Shown here: in pieces, positions 51,033-59,594 of the stretch
Numbering within the stretch: the first letter of the stretch is position 1
Layout: each line of letters opens with the position of its first letter
Source of the DNA: Thalassolituus sp. UBA674
Lineage (GTDB): Bacteria > Pseudomonadota > Gammaproteobacteria > Pseudomonadales > Oceanobacteraceae
NCBI GenBank assembly: GCA_002298335.1
Contig: DBNK01000004.1
Location: 77,799-141,798 of the forward strand
DNA: 64,000 nucleotides
Direction of reading: 5' to 3'
Notes under the pieces: generated by a model
Databases searched by the model: none
What the model was told of the DNA's origin: nothing
The model's input: only the letters and a program-made list of their open reading frames with translations
Translations under genes and position numbers: made by a program

Positions 51033-52163
51033 TCAGCTCTCAGTGACGGACACTGCCGCAATCAGGTTCTTACGTTCTTCATCCAGCTGGGCGGCACGTT
51101 CGCGGATCATGCGCTCCAGATCATCAACCAGGGTCTCATTGCTGAGCTTGCCAGCCGGTTTGCCGTCCAGATACACCAGATTCGGCTGACCGCCGGTCAG
51201 GCCCAGATCCGTTTCTTTGGCTTCACCCGGGCCGTTCACCACACATCCGATCACGGAAACGCTCATGTCGGTGCGGATGTCATCAACGCGCTGTTCCAGC
51301 TCGTTCATGGTTTTGATCACATCAAAATTCTGACGCGAGCAGCTTGGACAGGCAATGAAGTTGATACCGCGGGAGCGCAGTTTCAGCGACTTCAGCATAT
51401 CCCAGCCGACTTTCACTTCTTCCACCGGGTCCGCCGCCAGCGAGACACGGATGGTATCGCCAATACCGTCCCACAACAGCAGGCCGAGACCGATGGAGGA
51501 TTTTACCGTACCACCGCGCAGGCCACCGGCTTCGGTGATGCCCAGATGCAGCGGCTGTTCAATCTGGTTGGCGATCTTGCGGTACGCTGCCACGGTCATA
51601 AAGATGTCCGAGGCTTTGAGACTCAGTTTGAAATCCGGGAAGTTCAGACGATCGAGGATATCAATGTGGCGCATGGCGGATTCCACCAGAGCATCCGGGG
51701 TCGGCTCGCCATACTTCTTCTGCAGGTCTTTTTCCAGAGAACCGGCGTTCACACCAATACGGATCGGAATGCCTTTATCTTTGGCAGCATCGACCACGGC
51801 ACGAACACGGTCTTCGCGACCAATATTACCGGGGTTAATACGCAGACAGTCCACACCCAGCTCAGCCACTCTGAGGGCGATGCGGTAGTCAAAGTGGATA
51901 TCGGCGACCAGAGGCACGTCAACCTGAGAACGGATCGCGCCGAAGGCTTCGGCAGCGTCCATGGTCGGCACAGAGACGCGGACGATGTCCGCACCGGCGT
52001 CCTGCGCGCGCTTAATCTGCGCAACCGTAGCCGCCACATCGGTGGTTTCGGTATTGGTCATGGTCTGGATGGCAATCGGGGCATCGCCACCGACGGGTAC
52101 TTTGCCAACCCAGATTTTACGGCTGACCCGACGCTTGATCGGGTTTTCCATGTTCTTGTTCAC
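51033..52163 (-). CDS. ispG: 4-hydroxy-3-methylbut-2-enyl diphosphate synthase
   Basis: 4Fe-4S enzyme of the MEP isoprenoid pathway, converting MEcPP to HMBPP. 376 residues. Cluster cysteines lie in FIACPSCSRQNF and GCVVNGPGEA. The TIM-barrel part carries VSVPTMDAAEAF and ADIHFDYRIAL. The start is GTG 52163, overlapping the pilW stop by four bases (GTGA); ATG 52151 is possible. In Pseudomonas a rodZ-like gene normally lies between pilW and ispG; here it is missing. Confidence 0.97.
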   Translation of the reverse strand: MNKNMENPIKRRVSRKIWVGKVPVGGDAPIAIQTMTNTETTDVAATVAQIKRAQDAGADIVRVSVPTMDAAEAFGAIRSQVDVPLVADIHFDYRIALRVAELGVDCLRINPGNIGREDRVRAVVDAAKDKGIPIRIGVNAGSLEKDLQKKYGEPTPDALVESAMRHIDILDRLNFPDFKLSLKASDIFMTVAAYRKIANQIEQPLHLGITEAGGLRGGTVKSSIGLGLLLWDGIGDTIRVSLAADPVEEVKVGWDMLKSLKLRSRGINFIACPSCSRQNFDVIKTMNELEQRVDDIRTDMSVSVIGCVVNGPGEAKETDLGLTGGQPNLVYLDGKPAGKLSNETLVDDLERMIRERAAQLDEERKNLIAAVSVTES

Positions 52164-52951
52164 TGCGGGGCTCCGGCCAATGAGGCCTGATACATGCGGT
52201 ATTCACGCGACTGCGGAAACTGCTTTTTCAGCTGTGATGCCAGACGCACCGCATTGCTGGTGTTCTGATTGATATTGGCCAACTGAATACCCAGCCACAG
52301 ACTGTGGGCACTGTGTTCGGTCTGGTCTTTCTGCGCCAGACGGTCGAAACGGTCAAAGTACTTCTGCGATTCATCGTACTGCTGCTGCTCAAACAGCAGA
52401 GTCGAGACGTTAACCAGCGCATCGACGTTGTACGGCGCCAGTCGCAGGGATTCTTTATACGACTCAATCGCCAGTGCCGGATTGCCCAGTCGGTAATAGG
52501 TCATCCCCAGATCGCTGTAGGCCTGCACACGGGCGTTGTAATAGCGGTCGTTAGCGGATTTTTTCAGCAGTTTTTCAGCTTTATCGAATTCCCCGGTCTG
52601 CATGTACAGACGGCCCAGGTGATGACGCGCCTGAGTGAAGCCTGAATCATGGCGCAGCGCTTTGGTGAAGGATTCTTCGGCCAGATCCAGTTCACCTTCC
52701 GTCTGCCACACCAGACCCATAGCGTCGTTGGCAGCCGGGTCTTCCGGTTTGATTTCCAGTGCTTTCTGCAGACGGTCACGGGCCCAGTCCGGGCGGCCTT
52801 TCTGCAGATACCCCAGCCCCAGCTGAGTGTAGTTTTCGACGGCTTTATCCGGTGATGCCTTCTCGGCAAACCGGTCCTGAGTAACGGTCACACAGCCGCT
52901 GAGACCAATCAGTACAGCGATCGTCAGCGACAGATAACGGAACGGACTCAC
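52160..52951 (-). CDS. pilW: Type IV pilus biogenesis lipoprotein PilW (PilF)
   Basis: Outer-membrane pilotin that brings the PilQ secretin into place. 263 residues with lipobox GLSGC (Cys20) and about six TPR repeats from residue 35 (YTQLGLGYLQKGRPDWARDRLQKALEIKPEDP is the first). Length and position between rlmN and ispG match P. aeruginosa PilF. It overlaps rlmN and ispG by four bases at each end. It implies type IV pili, although no other pil gene is in the window. Confidence 0.93.
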   Translation of the reverse strand: MSPFRYLSLTIAVLIGLSGCVTVTQDRFAEKASPDKAVENYTQLGLGYLQKGRPDWARDRLQKALEIKPEDPAANDAMGLVWQTEGELDLAEESFTKALRHDSGFTQARHHLGRLYMQTGEFDKAEKLLKKSANDRYYNARVQAYSDLGMTYYRLGNPALAIESYKESLRLAPYNVDALVNVSTLLFEQQQYDESQKYFDRFDRLAQKDQTEHSAHSLWLGIQLANINQNTSNAVRLASQLKKQFPQSREYRMYQASLAGAPQ

Positions 52952-54081
52952 AGTTGCTGCCCCTCCTGCGGGTTGTCCAGCGATACCACTTTGATATAGC
53001 GCTCACTGCGGCGGGTGCGGTCTTCCACTTTACCAACCAGCTGGCCACAGGCCGCATCAATATCATCACCCCGTGTAGAGCGGATTGTGACGACATAGTT
53101 CTCGGCAATCAGTGCATCGCGGAAGCGGTAGACGCGGTTATTGCTCGGGCGTTTGTAGCCGGAGTTCGGAAACGGATTGAACGGGATCAGATTGACCTTA
53201 CAGGGTGTATCACGCAGCACCTGCGCCAACTGCTTCGCATGTTCCAGTCCGTCATTCACGCCGTCGATCAGGGTGTACTCAATGGTGGCCTTACGCTTAT
53301 CCGGCAGTTTGCCGAGGTAACGGTTCACCGACTCCATGAGTACCTTGATCGGGTATTTTTTGTTGAGCGGCACCAGCGTATTGCGCAGCTCATCGTTGGG
53401 CGCGTGCAGAGACACGGCCAGTGACACGTCGATCAGATCGCCCAGCTTATCCAGCATCGGCACCACACCTGAAGTACTCAGTGTGACACGGCGCTTGGAC
53501 AGTCCATAGGCGTTGTCATCCATCATCAGATGCATGGCATCCACGACGTTATCAAAATTCAGCAGAGGTTCACCCATGCCCATCAGCACCACATTGGTGA
53601 TCTTACCACCGCGGCGTTCACCGGCTTCATGAAAACTCATGGCGGCGACGTACACCTGCCCGATGATTTCCGCCACACTCAGGTCGCGGTTGAAGCCCTG
53701 TTTGCCAGTGGAGCAGAAACTGCAATCCAGCGAGCAGCCGATCTGGGAGCTGATACAGAGGGTGCCCCGGTCTTTTTCCGGGATCCAGACGGTTTCAACC
53801 GCGCTGCCACCCGGCATGCGCATTACCCATTTACGGGTACCGTCTTTAGAGAAATCTTCGTAGACCACCTCAGGCAACGCGACCTCACTGACCTGGGCCA
53901 GCTTTTCACGCAGGGGTTTCCCCATATTGGTCATTTTGGTGAAGTCCGATTCGCCCATCTGGTGAATCCATTTCAGCATCTGCTGGGCACGGAATTTCTT
54001 TTCACCGAGACCGATGAAAAACTCTTCCATTTTTGCCGGCGAGAGGCCGAGGAGATTCACTTTCTGTTGCGTATCAGACAT
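52948..54081 (-). CDS. rlmN: Dual-specificity 23S rRNA/tRNA adenine-C2 methyltransferase
   Basis: Radical-SAM enzyme that methylates A2503 of 23S rRNA and A37 of some tRNAs. 377 residues. The radical-SAM cluster motif is CSLDCSFCSTGKQGFN. The second catalytic cysteine is near the C-terminus in RSTRGDDIDAACGQL, and VVLMGMGEPLLNFDNV is the SAM-binding block. The stop overlaps the pilW start by four bases, so the two are translationally coupled. Confidence 0.97.
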   Translation of the reverse strand: MSDTQQKVNLLGLSPAKMEEFFIGLGEKKFRAQQMLKWIHQMGESDFTKMTNMGKPLREKLAQVSEVALPEVVYEDFSKDGTRKWVMRMPGGSAVETVWIPEKDRGTLCISSQIGCSLDCSFCSTGKQGFNRDLSVAEIIGQVYVAAMSFHEAGERRGGKITNVVLMGMGEPLLNFDNVVDAMHLMMDDNAYGLSKRRVTLSTSGVVPMLDKLGDLIDVSLAVSLHAPNDELRNTLVPLNKKYPIKVLMESVNRYLGKLPDKRKATIEYTLIDGVNDGLEHAKQLAQVLRDTPCKVNLIPFNPFPNSGYKRPSNNRVYRFRDALIAENYVVTIRSTRGDDIDAACGQLVGKVEDRTRRSERYIKVVSLDNPQEGQQL

Positions 54082-54143
54082 CCGTCAGTACCTGAGGTGT
54101 TGTGGGGAAGCGAACTCCCCCGCTTACCCATGGTTAATAAGAA

Positions 54144-54569
54144 TTAACGTGGGCAGATTTCGCCAGCGGCGAAGAAGTAAGCGATTTCGCGCTCAGCAGA
54201 CGCTGCAGAGTCAGAACCGTGAACAGCGTTGGCATCAATGCTTTCAGCGAAATCAGCGCGGATAGTACCGGCAGCAGCTTCTTTCGGGTTGGTAGCACCC
54301 ATCAGTTCGCGGTTCAGAGCGATGGCGCCTTCACCTTCCAGAACCTGTACAACCACAGGACCAGAGGTCATGAAAGAAACCAGATCGCCGAAGAAAGGAC
54401 GCTCTTTGTGTTCGGCATAGAAGCCACCGGCTTTTTCATCATCCAGCTGGATCATTTTAGCGGCAACAACCTGCAGACCGGCTTTTTCGAAACGGGACAG
54501 GATTTCGCCGATAACGTTTTTGGCAACTGCGTCTGGTTTAATGATCGAGAGGGTGCGTTCAACAGCCAT
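54144..54569 (-). CDS. ndk: Nucleoside diphosphate kinase
   Basis: Transfers phosphate between nucleoside tri- and diphosphates through a phosphohistidine. 141 residues; MAVERTLSIIKPDAVAKNVIGEI opens the fold, and His in ANAVHGSDS (near 117) is the catalytic residue. It is complete and heads the rlmN-pilW-ispG run. Upstream is only 162 bp before the end of iscS, where related genomes hold the rest of the isc operon. Confidence 0.98.
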   Translation of the reverse strand: MAVERTLSIIKPDAVAKNVIGEILSRFEKAGLQVVAAKMIQLDDEKAGGFYAEHKERPFFGDLVSFMTSGPVVVQVLEGEGAIALNRELMGATNPKEAAAGTIRADFAESIDANAVHGSDSAASAEREIAYFFAAGEICPR

Positions 54570-54731
54570 GGTAATTCACTCCGGTTTTGTATGAGTAGGT
54601 GGAAAAACCCGCGGATTATACGCACCTTTCCACCAAAGTTGTACAAGCCCGGGACGCTTTCAGCCCTGACACACCCGACAGTGTTTCAGATGACCGCAAA
54701 TGCCACGTTCTACAGCGCCCGGATGCGGATT

Positions 54732-55895
54732 TCAGCGCTTGCGCAACAGACCGACCACACGGCTGAACTCTTCGACGGTGGCATCAATCTGTTCTGCGGT
54801 GGTGTAACGGCCAAGACTGAAGCGCAGTCCGGCATGCGCCAGCGTATCAGACAGGCCTATGGCCTTCAGAACATAAGAAGGTTCCACACTGGCCGAGGTG
54901 CAGGCCGAGCCGGAGGAAACCGCAATACGCGCCAGTGAAGCCAGCAGAATCTCACCATCCACCCCTTCGGTGCTGATGTTCATATGATTCGGCGTACGCT
55001 GCTGCGGATCACCATTCAGGTGAATGCCACCCAGTGCGCTGAGGCCGCTCCACAACCGGTCTCGGAGTGCGGCGATACGTGGCATATCCTCACTGAGCTG
55101 CTCACTGACCAGACGCGCCGCCTCGCCCATACCGGCAATCTGATGCGTTGGCAGTGTGCCTGAGCGCATACCCCGCTCGTGACCGCCCCCGTGCATCTGC
55201 GCCAGAATGTGCGCCTGCGGATCACGGCGTACGTAGAGCACGCCGATGCCTTTCGGGCCGTAGAACTTGTGTGCCGAGAGTGACAGCAGATCCACCGGCC
55301 AGTCCTGCACGGTCACCGGAATCTTGCCCACCGCCTGAGCGGCATCAACGTGCAGCAGTGCTTTATGGCTTTTGAGCAGCTCTGCCACCGCAGCAATGTC
55401 CGTCACCGTGCCCAGTTCATTATTAACCGCCATCAGCGAGACCAGACAGGTATCGTCACGCAGGGCCTCAGCCACCTGAGCCGGTGTAATCATTCCGGAC
55501 GCATCCGGTTGCAGCCGGGTGACGGCAACACCACGGGCCTGCTCCAGCCAGCGCACGGTATCCAGCACGGCTTTGTGTTCAATGGCAGAGGTAATAATGT
55601 GCAGAGGCGCAGACGGGTTCTGCGCCTGCAGGTACTCAACCGCCCCTTTCAGGGCCAGGTTGTTGCTTTCGGTTGCACCAGATGTCCAGACAATCTCACG
55701 CGGATCAGCTCCCAACAGAGAAGCCACCTGACCGCGGGCTTTTTCGACCCGTTGCTCCGCCTTCCAACCGAAACGGTGAGAGCGGGACGCCGGATTGGCA
55801 AAATCACCGTCCAGCGTCAGGCAGGCAGCCATCACTTCAGCCACTTCCGGAGCACAGGGCGTGGTGGCGGCGTAGTCGAGATAGATAGGAAACAT
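54732..55895 (-). CDS. iscS: Cysteine desulfurase IscS, short C-terminus
   Basis: PLP enzyme that takes sulfur from cysteine for Fe-S clusters and tRNA thiolation. 387 residues: His107, the PLP lysine in SAHK (Lys210) and the persulfide Cys332 in SSGSACTSASVEPS. The sequence ends GLLRKR, about 20 residues before the E. coli end, so the tail that contacts IscU is absent. iscR lies 98 bp upstream. No iscU, iscA, hscB, hscA or fdx follows; ndk comes next. The enzyme itself looks intact and may serve tRNA thiolation or another scaffold. Confidence 0.93.
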   Translation of the reverse strand: MFPIYLDYAATTPCAPEVAEVMAACLTLDGDFANPASRSHRFGWKAEQRVEKARGQVASLLGADPREIVWTSGATESNNLALKGAVEYLQAQNPSAPLHIITSAIEHKAVLDTVRWLEQARGVAVTRLQPDASGMITPAQVAEALRDDTCLVSLMAVNNELGTVTDIAAVAELLKSHKALLHVDAAQAVGKIPVTVQDWPVDLLSLSAHKFYGPKGIGVLYVRRDPQAHILAQMHGGGHERGMRSGTLPTHQIAGMGEAARLVSEQLSEDMPRIAALRDRLWSGLSALGGIHLNGDPQQRTPNHMNISTEGVDGEILLASLARIAVSSGSACTSASVEPSYVLKAIGLSDTLAHAGLRFSLGRYTTAEQIDATVEEFSRVVGLLRKR

Positions 55896-55993
55896 AGAAT
55901 TACCTGTGGCAGGCCTGGCTGCAACCTCTGAAATCAGCGGCCCATTCTGCCCGGCAGCGACGGAGAGTCAAGCGGCCGGGCGCGGTGCGGATA

Positions 55994-56464
55994 TCAGTCT
56001 TCTTCAGCGAGCGCCGAGATACGCTCACCTTTACGGCCCTGGCGACGGGAAATTTCCAGGGTTTCGCGGCGGTCGACCAGATGATTCAGTGAAATACCGG
56101 AGAGAAAGCCATGAATCTGGTCACTCAGATCCATCCACAGATGATGGGTCAGGCACTTCTCACCATCGTGACAGTCGCCCTTCTGATTGCACCGGGTCGC
56201 ATCAATGGTTTCGTTCACGGCATCAACAATTTCCGCCACGTTGATCTCGTGATCCTGGCGACTGAGGCGGTAACCACCCCCCGGTCCACGGATGCTTTCC
56301 ACCAGGCCGTTGCGGCGCAGTTTGGCGAACAGCTGCTCCAGATACGACAGGGAGATCGCCTGACGCCCGGATATATCACTGAGACTGACCGGTCCCTGCC
56401 GGGCGTGGATAGCCAGGTCAAGCATGGCTGTGACCGCATACCGGCCTTTGGTCGTCAGTCGCAT
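55994..56464 (-). CDS. iscR: Fe-S cluster assembly regulator IscR
   Basis: Rrf2-family repressor holding a 2Fe-2S cluster. 156 residues: winged helix with MRLTTKGRYAVTAMLDLA and QLFAKLRRNGLVESIRGPGGGY, and ligands Cys92, Cys98, Cys104 and His107 at the E. coli positions. A type 1 IscR site overlaps its own promoter (56514-56538), so autoregulation is expected. It is followed only by iscS of the isc genes. Confidence 0.96.
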   Translation of the reverse strand: MRLTTKGRYAVTAMLDLAIHARQGPVSLSDISGRQAISLSYLEQLFAKLRRNGLVESIRGPGGGYRLSRQDHEINVAEIVDAVNETIDATRCNQKGDCHDGEKCLTHHLWMDLSDQIHGFLSGISLNHLVDRRETLEISRRQGRKGERISALAEED

Positions 56465-56504
56465 AGTTCACCTCTGCTGCGTGTCATTTTCATTACACCC
56501 GGAA

Positions 56505-56538
56505 GTATGCGTATTACCCAGTAATTCAGTCAACTATT
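56505..56538 (-). promoter_or_regulatory. iscR promoter with overlapping IscR type 1 site
   Basis: Minus strand: -35 TTGACT (56534-56529), an 18-bp spacer and -10 CATACT (56510-56505). The 25 bp 56514-56538 match the type 1 IscR consensus, as I remember it, at 21 of 25 positions, including ATAGTTGACTG at the left. The same arrangement is used in E. coli. Confidence 0.65.
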
Positions 56539-56549
56539 GTTCGTGTAAA

Positions 56550-57341
56550 TCACTGTTCCTCAGAACGTGCCTCACGCTGAATTTTTTCGTGCAGCGAGAC
56601 AAAGGTTTCTTCTTCCAGCTGTGGCAGAGCCTCATTGCAGCTGTGATCGCCGAGGTTATTCAGAGCCCTGCACATGCTGTCGATCTTCTTATCGACTGCC
56701 CCCATGTGATCCATAAGATTGTGAATCGAACGGGCGATCGGGTCGGGCATTTCATCCGCCAGACCATATGCATCAAAACCGATTTTGGCGGCCATTTCAC
56801 GGCGGTCGCTTTCTTCTTTCGAGGTCGGCTTACGGATGATGCGCCCGGGAATACCCACCACAGTGACGCCTTCCGGCACATCTTTGGTCACCACCGCATT
56901 GGAGCCTACGCGGGCGCCTGAGCCGATGGTGATCGGGCCGAGCACTTTCGCTCCGGCACCCACAACCACGCCCTGTCCGAGGGTCGGATGGCGCTTGCCT
57001 TTTTTCCAGCTGGTGCCCCCAAGGGTCACGCTGTGGTACAGAGTACAGTCATCCCCGATCTCGGCAGTTTCACCGATCACCACACCCATGCCGTGGTCAA
57101 TGAAGAAACGACGGCCGATGGTCGCCCCCGGGTGAATCTCAATCCCGGTCAGCCAGCGGCTGAAGGTCGACAGCACCCGCGCCAGCCATTTCAGCCCGCG
57201 CAGCCATAACCAATGGGCAATGCGGTAGTGCAGAATGGCGTGCACTCCGGGATAGGTGGTGACGACTTCAAAGGTATTGCGCGCTGCCGGGTCCCGGTCA
57301 AATACGCAGGCTATATCTTCACGCAGTTGTGCAAAGATCAC
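56550..57341 (-). CDS. cysE: Serine O-acetyltransferase
   Basis: Makes O-acetylserine, the first step of cysteine synthesis. 263 residues: the N-terminal helical domain (to about 70), then the left-handed beta-helix of hexapeptide repeats with IEIHPGATIGRRFFIDHGMGVVIGETAEIGDDC, and GVVVGAGAKVLGPITIGSGARVG. The start overlaps the trmJ stop by four bases. Next to iscRS it links cysteine supply to desulfuration. It has the Pseudomonas position. Confidence 0.96.
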   Translation of the reverse strand: MIFAQLREDIACVFDRDPAARNTFEVVTTYPGVHAILHYRIAHWLWLRGLKWLARVLSTFSRWLTGIEIHPGATIGRRFFIDHGMGVVIGETAEIGDDCTLYHSVTLGGTSWKKGKRHPTLGQGVVVGAGAKVLGPITIGSGARVGSNAVVTKDVPEGVTVVGIPGRIIRKPTSKEESDRREMAAKIGFDAYGLADEMPDPIARSIHNLMDHMGAVDKKIDSMCRALNNLGDHSCNEALPQLEEETFVSLHEKIQREARSEEQ

Positions 57342-58117
57342 TCGCTGCCCTCGTTCAGTTCATTGTGGTCTGGTTTGCGGTTGGCTGCAGCCTGCTTCTG
57401 CATGGCGGCAAACATTCCGCGGAGTATGTTCAGTTCCAGTTTATCCGGCCCCGCTCTGAGATACAGACGTCGCAGCCGGGCCATCAGCTGCTTGGGAGTA
57501 TCCGGGTCCAGGAAGCCGATATCAATCAGCGCCTGTTCCATATGCTGCAACATTCCGTTCAGCTGTTCGTGCGTTGCCAAAGGATAGTCCCATTCCACGC
57601 CCCAGGGTTCCCCGGCCTGCGGACCGGTCTCCGTGAAGGCCAGACGCATCTCATAACAGATGACCTGTATAGCCTGAGAGACATTCAGGGACGAAAAAGA
57701 TTCATCCGTCGGAATATGCACGTGGGCATTGCACAACTGCAGCTCTTCATTCGTCAGACCACGGCTCTCCCGCCCAAACACCAGGGCAATCTCATTTCCG
57801 GCCTGAGCCGCCGTGGACGCCTGCGCCGCACACTGGCGCGGATTCATCAGAGGCCAGGGAATACTGCGGCTGCGCGCACTGGTCCCCACCACCAGGCCAC
57901 AACCGGCAATGGCGTCTTCCAGCGACGGGCAGATAACCGCGTTGCTGAGAATGTCGTCGGCACGGGAAGAGCGCTGAATGGCCTCTTCATCGATCTGTGC
58001 AATCGGGTCCGCCAGATACAGACGGCTGAGCCCCATGTTTTTCATTGCCCGGGCCGCCGCCCCGATGTTGCCGGAGTGGGTCGTATTGACCATCACAATA
58101 CGTATCTTATCTAACAT
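57338..58117 (-). CDS. trmJ: tRNA (cytidine/uridine-2'-O)-methyltransferase TrmJ
   Basis: SPOUT enzyme that 2'-O-methylates position 32 of certain tRNAs. 259 residues. The knot-forming blocks are VMVNTTHSGNIGAAARAMKNMGL at the start, LVFGRESRGLTNEEL in the middle and LNVSQAIQVICYEMRL; the C-terminal extension (after 170) is the helical tail typical of TrmJ. Overlaps cysE by four bases and is divergent from suhB. Confidence 0.95.
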   Translation of the reverse strand: MLDKIRIVMVNTTHSGNIGAAARAMKNMGLSRLYLADPIAQIDEEAIQRSSRADDILSNAVICPSLEDAIAGCGLVVGTSARSRSIPWPLMNPRQCAAQASTAAQAGNEIALVFGRESRGLTNEELQLCNAHVHIPTDESFSSLNVSQAIQVICYEMRLAFTETGPQAGEPWGVEWDYPLATHEQLNGMLQHMEQALIDIGFLDPDTPKQLMARLRRLYLRAGPDKLELNILRGMFAAMQKQAAANRKPDHNELNEGSE

Positions 58118-58264
58118 GTCAGAACCGTGCGGCTGCAGAAACGGCGCAGTGTAACGTAAAACGGCTTCGCCAACACGGAATATGCTGATATACTCCCGCG
58201 CCCTGTTTACACCAGCCCCAGTGCGGTGTCAGGTTCTGTTCTTTAAAATCAGGTAGTGATTACT

Positions 58265-59035
58265 ATGCAACCCATGGTGAACTTGGCATTGCGCGCCGCG
58301 CGTAATGCAGGTCAGGACCTGGTGCGTCGTCTTGACCGTTTTGACGCCGGCCAGAGTACCGATCAGGAAAAAGCAAAATTTGTCGCAGACTGCACCATAG
58401 GTCTGGAGCGCAGCATCATTTTCGAACTGAAAAAGTCGCTGCCGGAACACAATTTTGAAGGCCGCGAAACCGGTCTGAACGTCAGCAACGAACAGCAGCC
58501 GACCTGGCAGATCTGTGTAATTGATGACGTGGCCAACTTCCGTGTCGGCATCCCGGCGTTTGCGATTGTTATCAGCTGCCTGATCAACGGCCGTGCTGAG
58601 CACGCCGTCATCATGAACCCGATCAACGGTGATGAATTCACCGCCTCACGTGGCCGTGGCGCCCAGCTGAACAGCCGCCGCATCCGTTGTGGTCAGGAAA
58701 GCTCGCTGAACAATGCCATTCTGGGTTACACCCAGCCGATGGGCATGAACGAGAGTGCCGGTCAGCAGATGGATAAATTCATCCGCGTGATCAAGGCCGG
58801 TTACGAATTCCGCTGTATTGGCTCCAATGCCCTGACTCTGGCTTATGTTGCCGCAGACCGTCTGCAGGGTGCTCTGCTGTCTGATGTGGACGCCTTTGCC
58901 CTGAACGCCGGCAGCCTGATTGCGACCGAATCCGGTTGTCTGCTGGCGGACCTGAAAGGTGCGCCGAAGCTGTCTGCTCCGGCCAGTCTGGCTGTGGCTA
59001 ACCCGCGCCTGCTGAAGAGCGTACTGACGCTCTGA
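58265..59035 (+). CDS. suhB: SuhB homologue with lost inositol-phosphatase active site
   Basis: Orthologue by position and by similarity to SuhB (MQPMVNLALRAARNAG start, EFTASRGRGAQLNSRR, LAYVAADR). In E. coli SuhB is both an inositol monophosphatase and a factor of rRNA transcription antitermination. Here the metal motif DPLDGTTNF is shortened to DDVANF (87-92), removing the second Asp and the Gly-Thr. The WD of WDxAAG has become FA (211-212). Both changes should abolish phosphatase activity, while the rest of the 256-residue fold is retained. ATG 58265 is chosen over GTG 58256. Divergent from trmJ. Confidence 0.9.
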   Translation: MQPMVNLALRAARNAGQDLVRRLDRFDAGQSTDQEKAKFVADCTIGLERSIIFELKKSLPEHNFEGRETGLNVSNEQQPTWQICVIDDVANFRVGIPAFAIVISCLINGRAEHAVIMNPINGDEFTASRGRGAQLNSRRIRCGQESSLNNAILGYTQPMGMNESAGQQMDKFIRVIKAGYEFRCIGSNALTLAYVAADRLQGALLSDVDAFALNAGSLIATESGCLLADLKGAPKLSAPASLAVANPRLLKSVLTL

Positions 59036-59060
59036 GTGTCTCAGACCGGATTGCAGACAC

Positions 59061-59088
59061 AAAAAAAAGCGGCAGTTGCCGCTTTTTT
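59061..59088. terminator. Bidirectional terminator after suhB
   Basis: AAGCGGCA pairs with TGCCGCTT, with runs of A and T on the two sides, between convergent suhB and the cold-shock gene. Confidence 0.9.
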
Positions 59089-59105
59089 ATCGTCTTCAGA
59101 GCGGA

Positions 59106-59594
59106 TCAGCGCAGAGCCGAAACGTCTTCCGCCTGCGGACCTTTGTCACCCTGTACCACGTTGAATTTAACGCGCTGACCTTCGGTGAGAGAACGGTGGC
59201 CCTGACCACGGATAGAACGGAAGTGAACAAACACATCTTCACCCTGGTCCCAGGTTATAAAGCCGAAGCCTTTTTTCACGTTGAACCATTTCACCACGCC
59301 ACGCTCGCGGCCATCTTCCACGTCCTCTTCAACGACGGTGCCGCTGGAGCGGTAACGACGGCGCCGGGAAGGAACCAGTTGCGCCGACAGAAAACTGCCG
59401 ATCAGACCGAACAGTGCCAGAATCAGCAGAAACAGCGGCATGCCAGGTGCAGAGAACAGGTTGGAAGTCGTGAGGGGCTCACCACTGATGGCAACACTGA
59501 TCAGCGGACTGACCATCAGGGAAGCAACAATCAGGGGCGTCAGAACTGCAAAAATAACCGCTACAACGATTTTACGTATCATTAACTTACTCAT
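59106..59594 (-). CDS. Membrane-tethered cold-shock domain protein
   Basis: 162 residues from ATG 59594. Two hydrophobic segments (about 8-34 and 52-72) are followed by RRRRYR at the cytosolic face, an acidic linker (VVEEDVEDGRE), and a complete C-terminal cold-shock domain (97-162). Its RNA-binding motifs are KGFGFI (RNP1) and DVFVHF (RNP2). So a CspA-type single-strand nucleic acid binder sits on the inner membrane. The frame is open to 59639 but without support. Stand-alone gene, divergent from slyX across 260 bp. Confidence 0.82.
   Translation of the reverse strand: MSKLMIRKIVVAVIFAVLTPLIVASLMVSPLISVAISGEPLTTSNLFSAPGMPLFLLILALFGLIGSFLSAQLVPSRRRRYRSSGTVVEEDVEDGRERGVVKWFNVKKGFGFITWDQGEDVFVHFRSIRGQGHRSLTEGQRVKFNVVQGDKGPQAEDVSALR

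Noticed and set aside
51009..52190. 393-codon open frame antisense to ispG
   Set aside because: Shadow frame that only exists because of codon bias in ispG.
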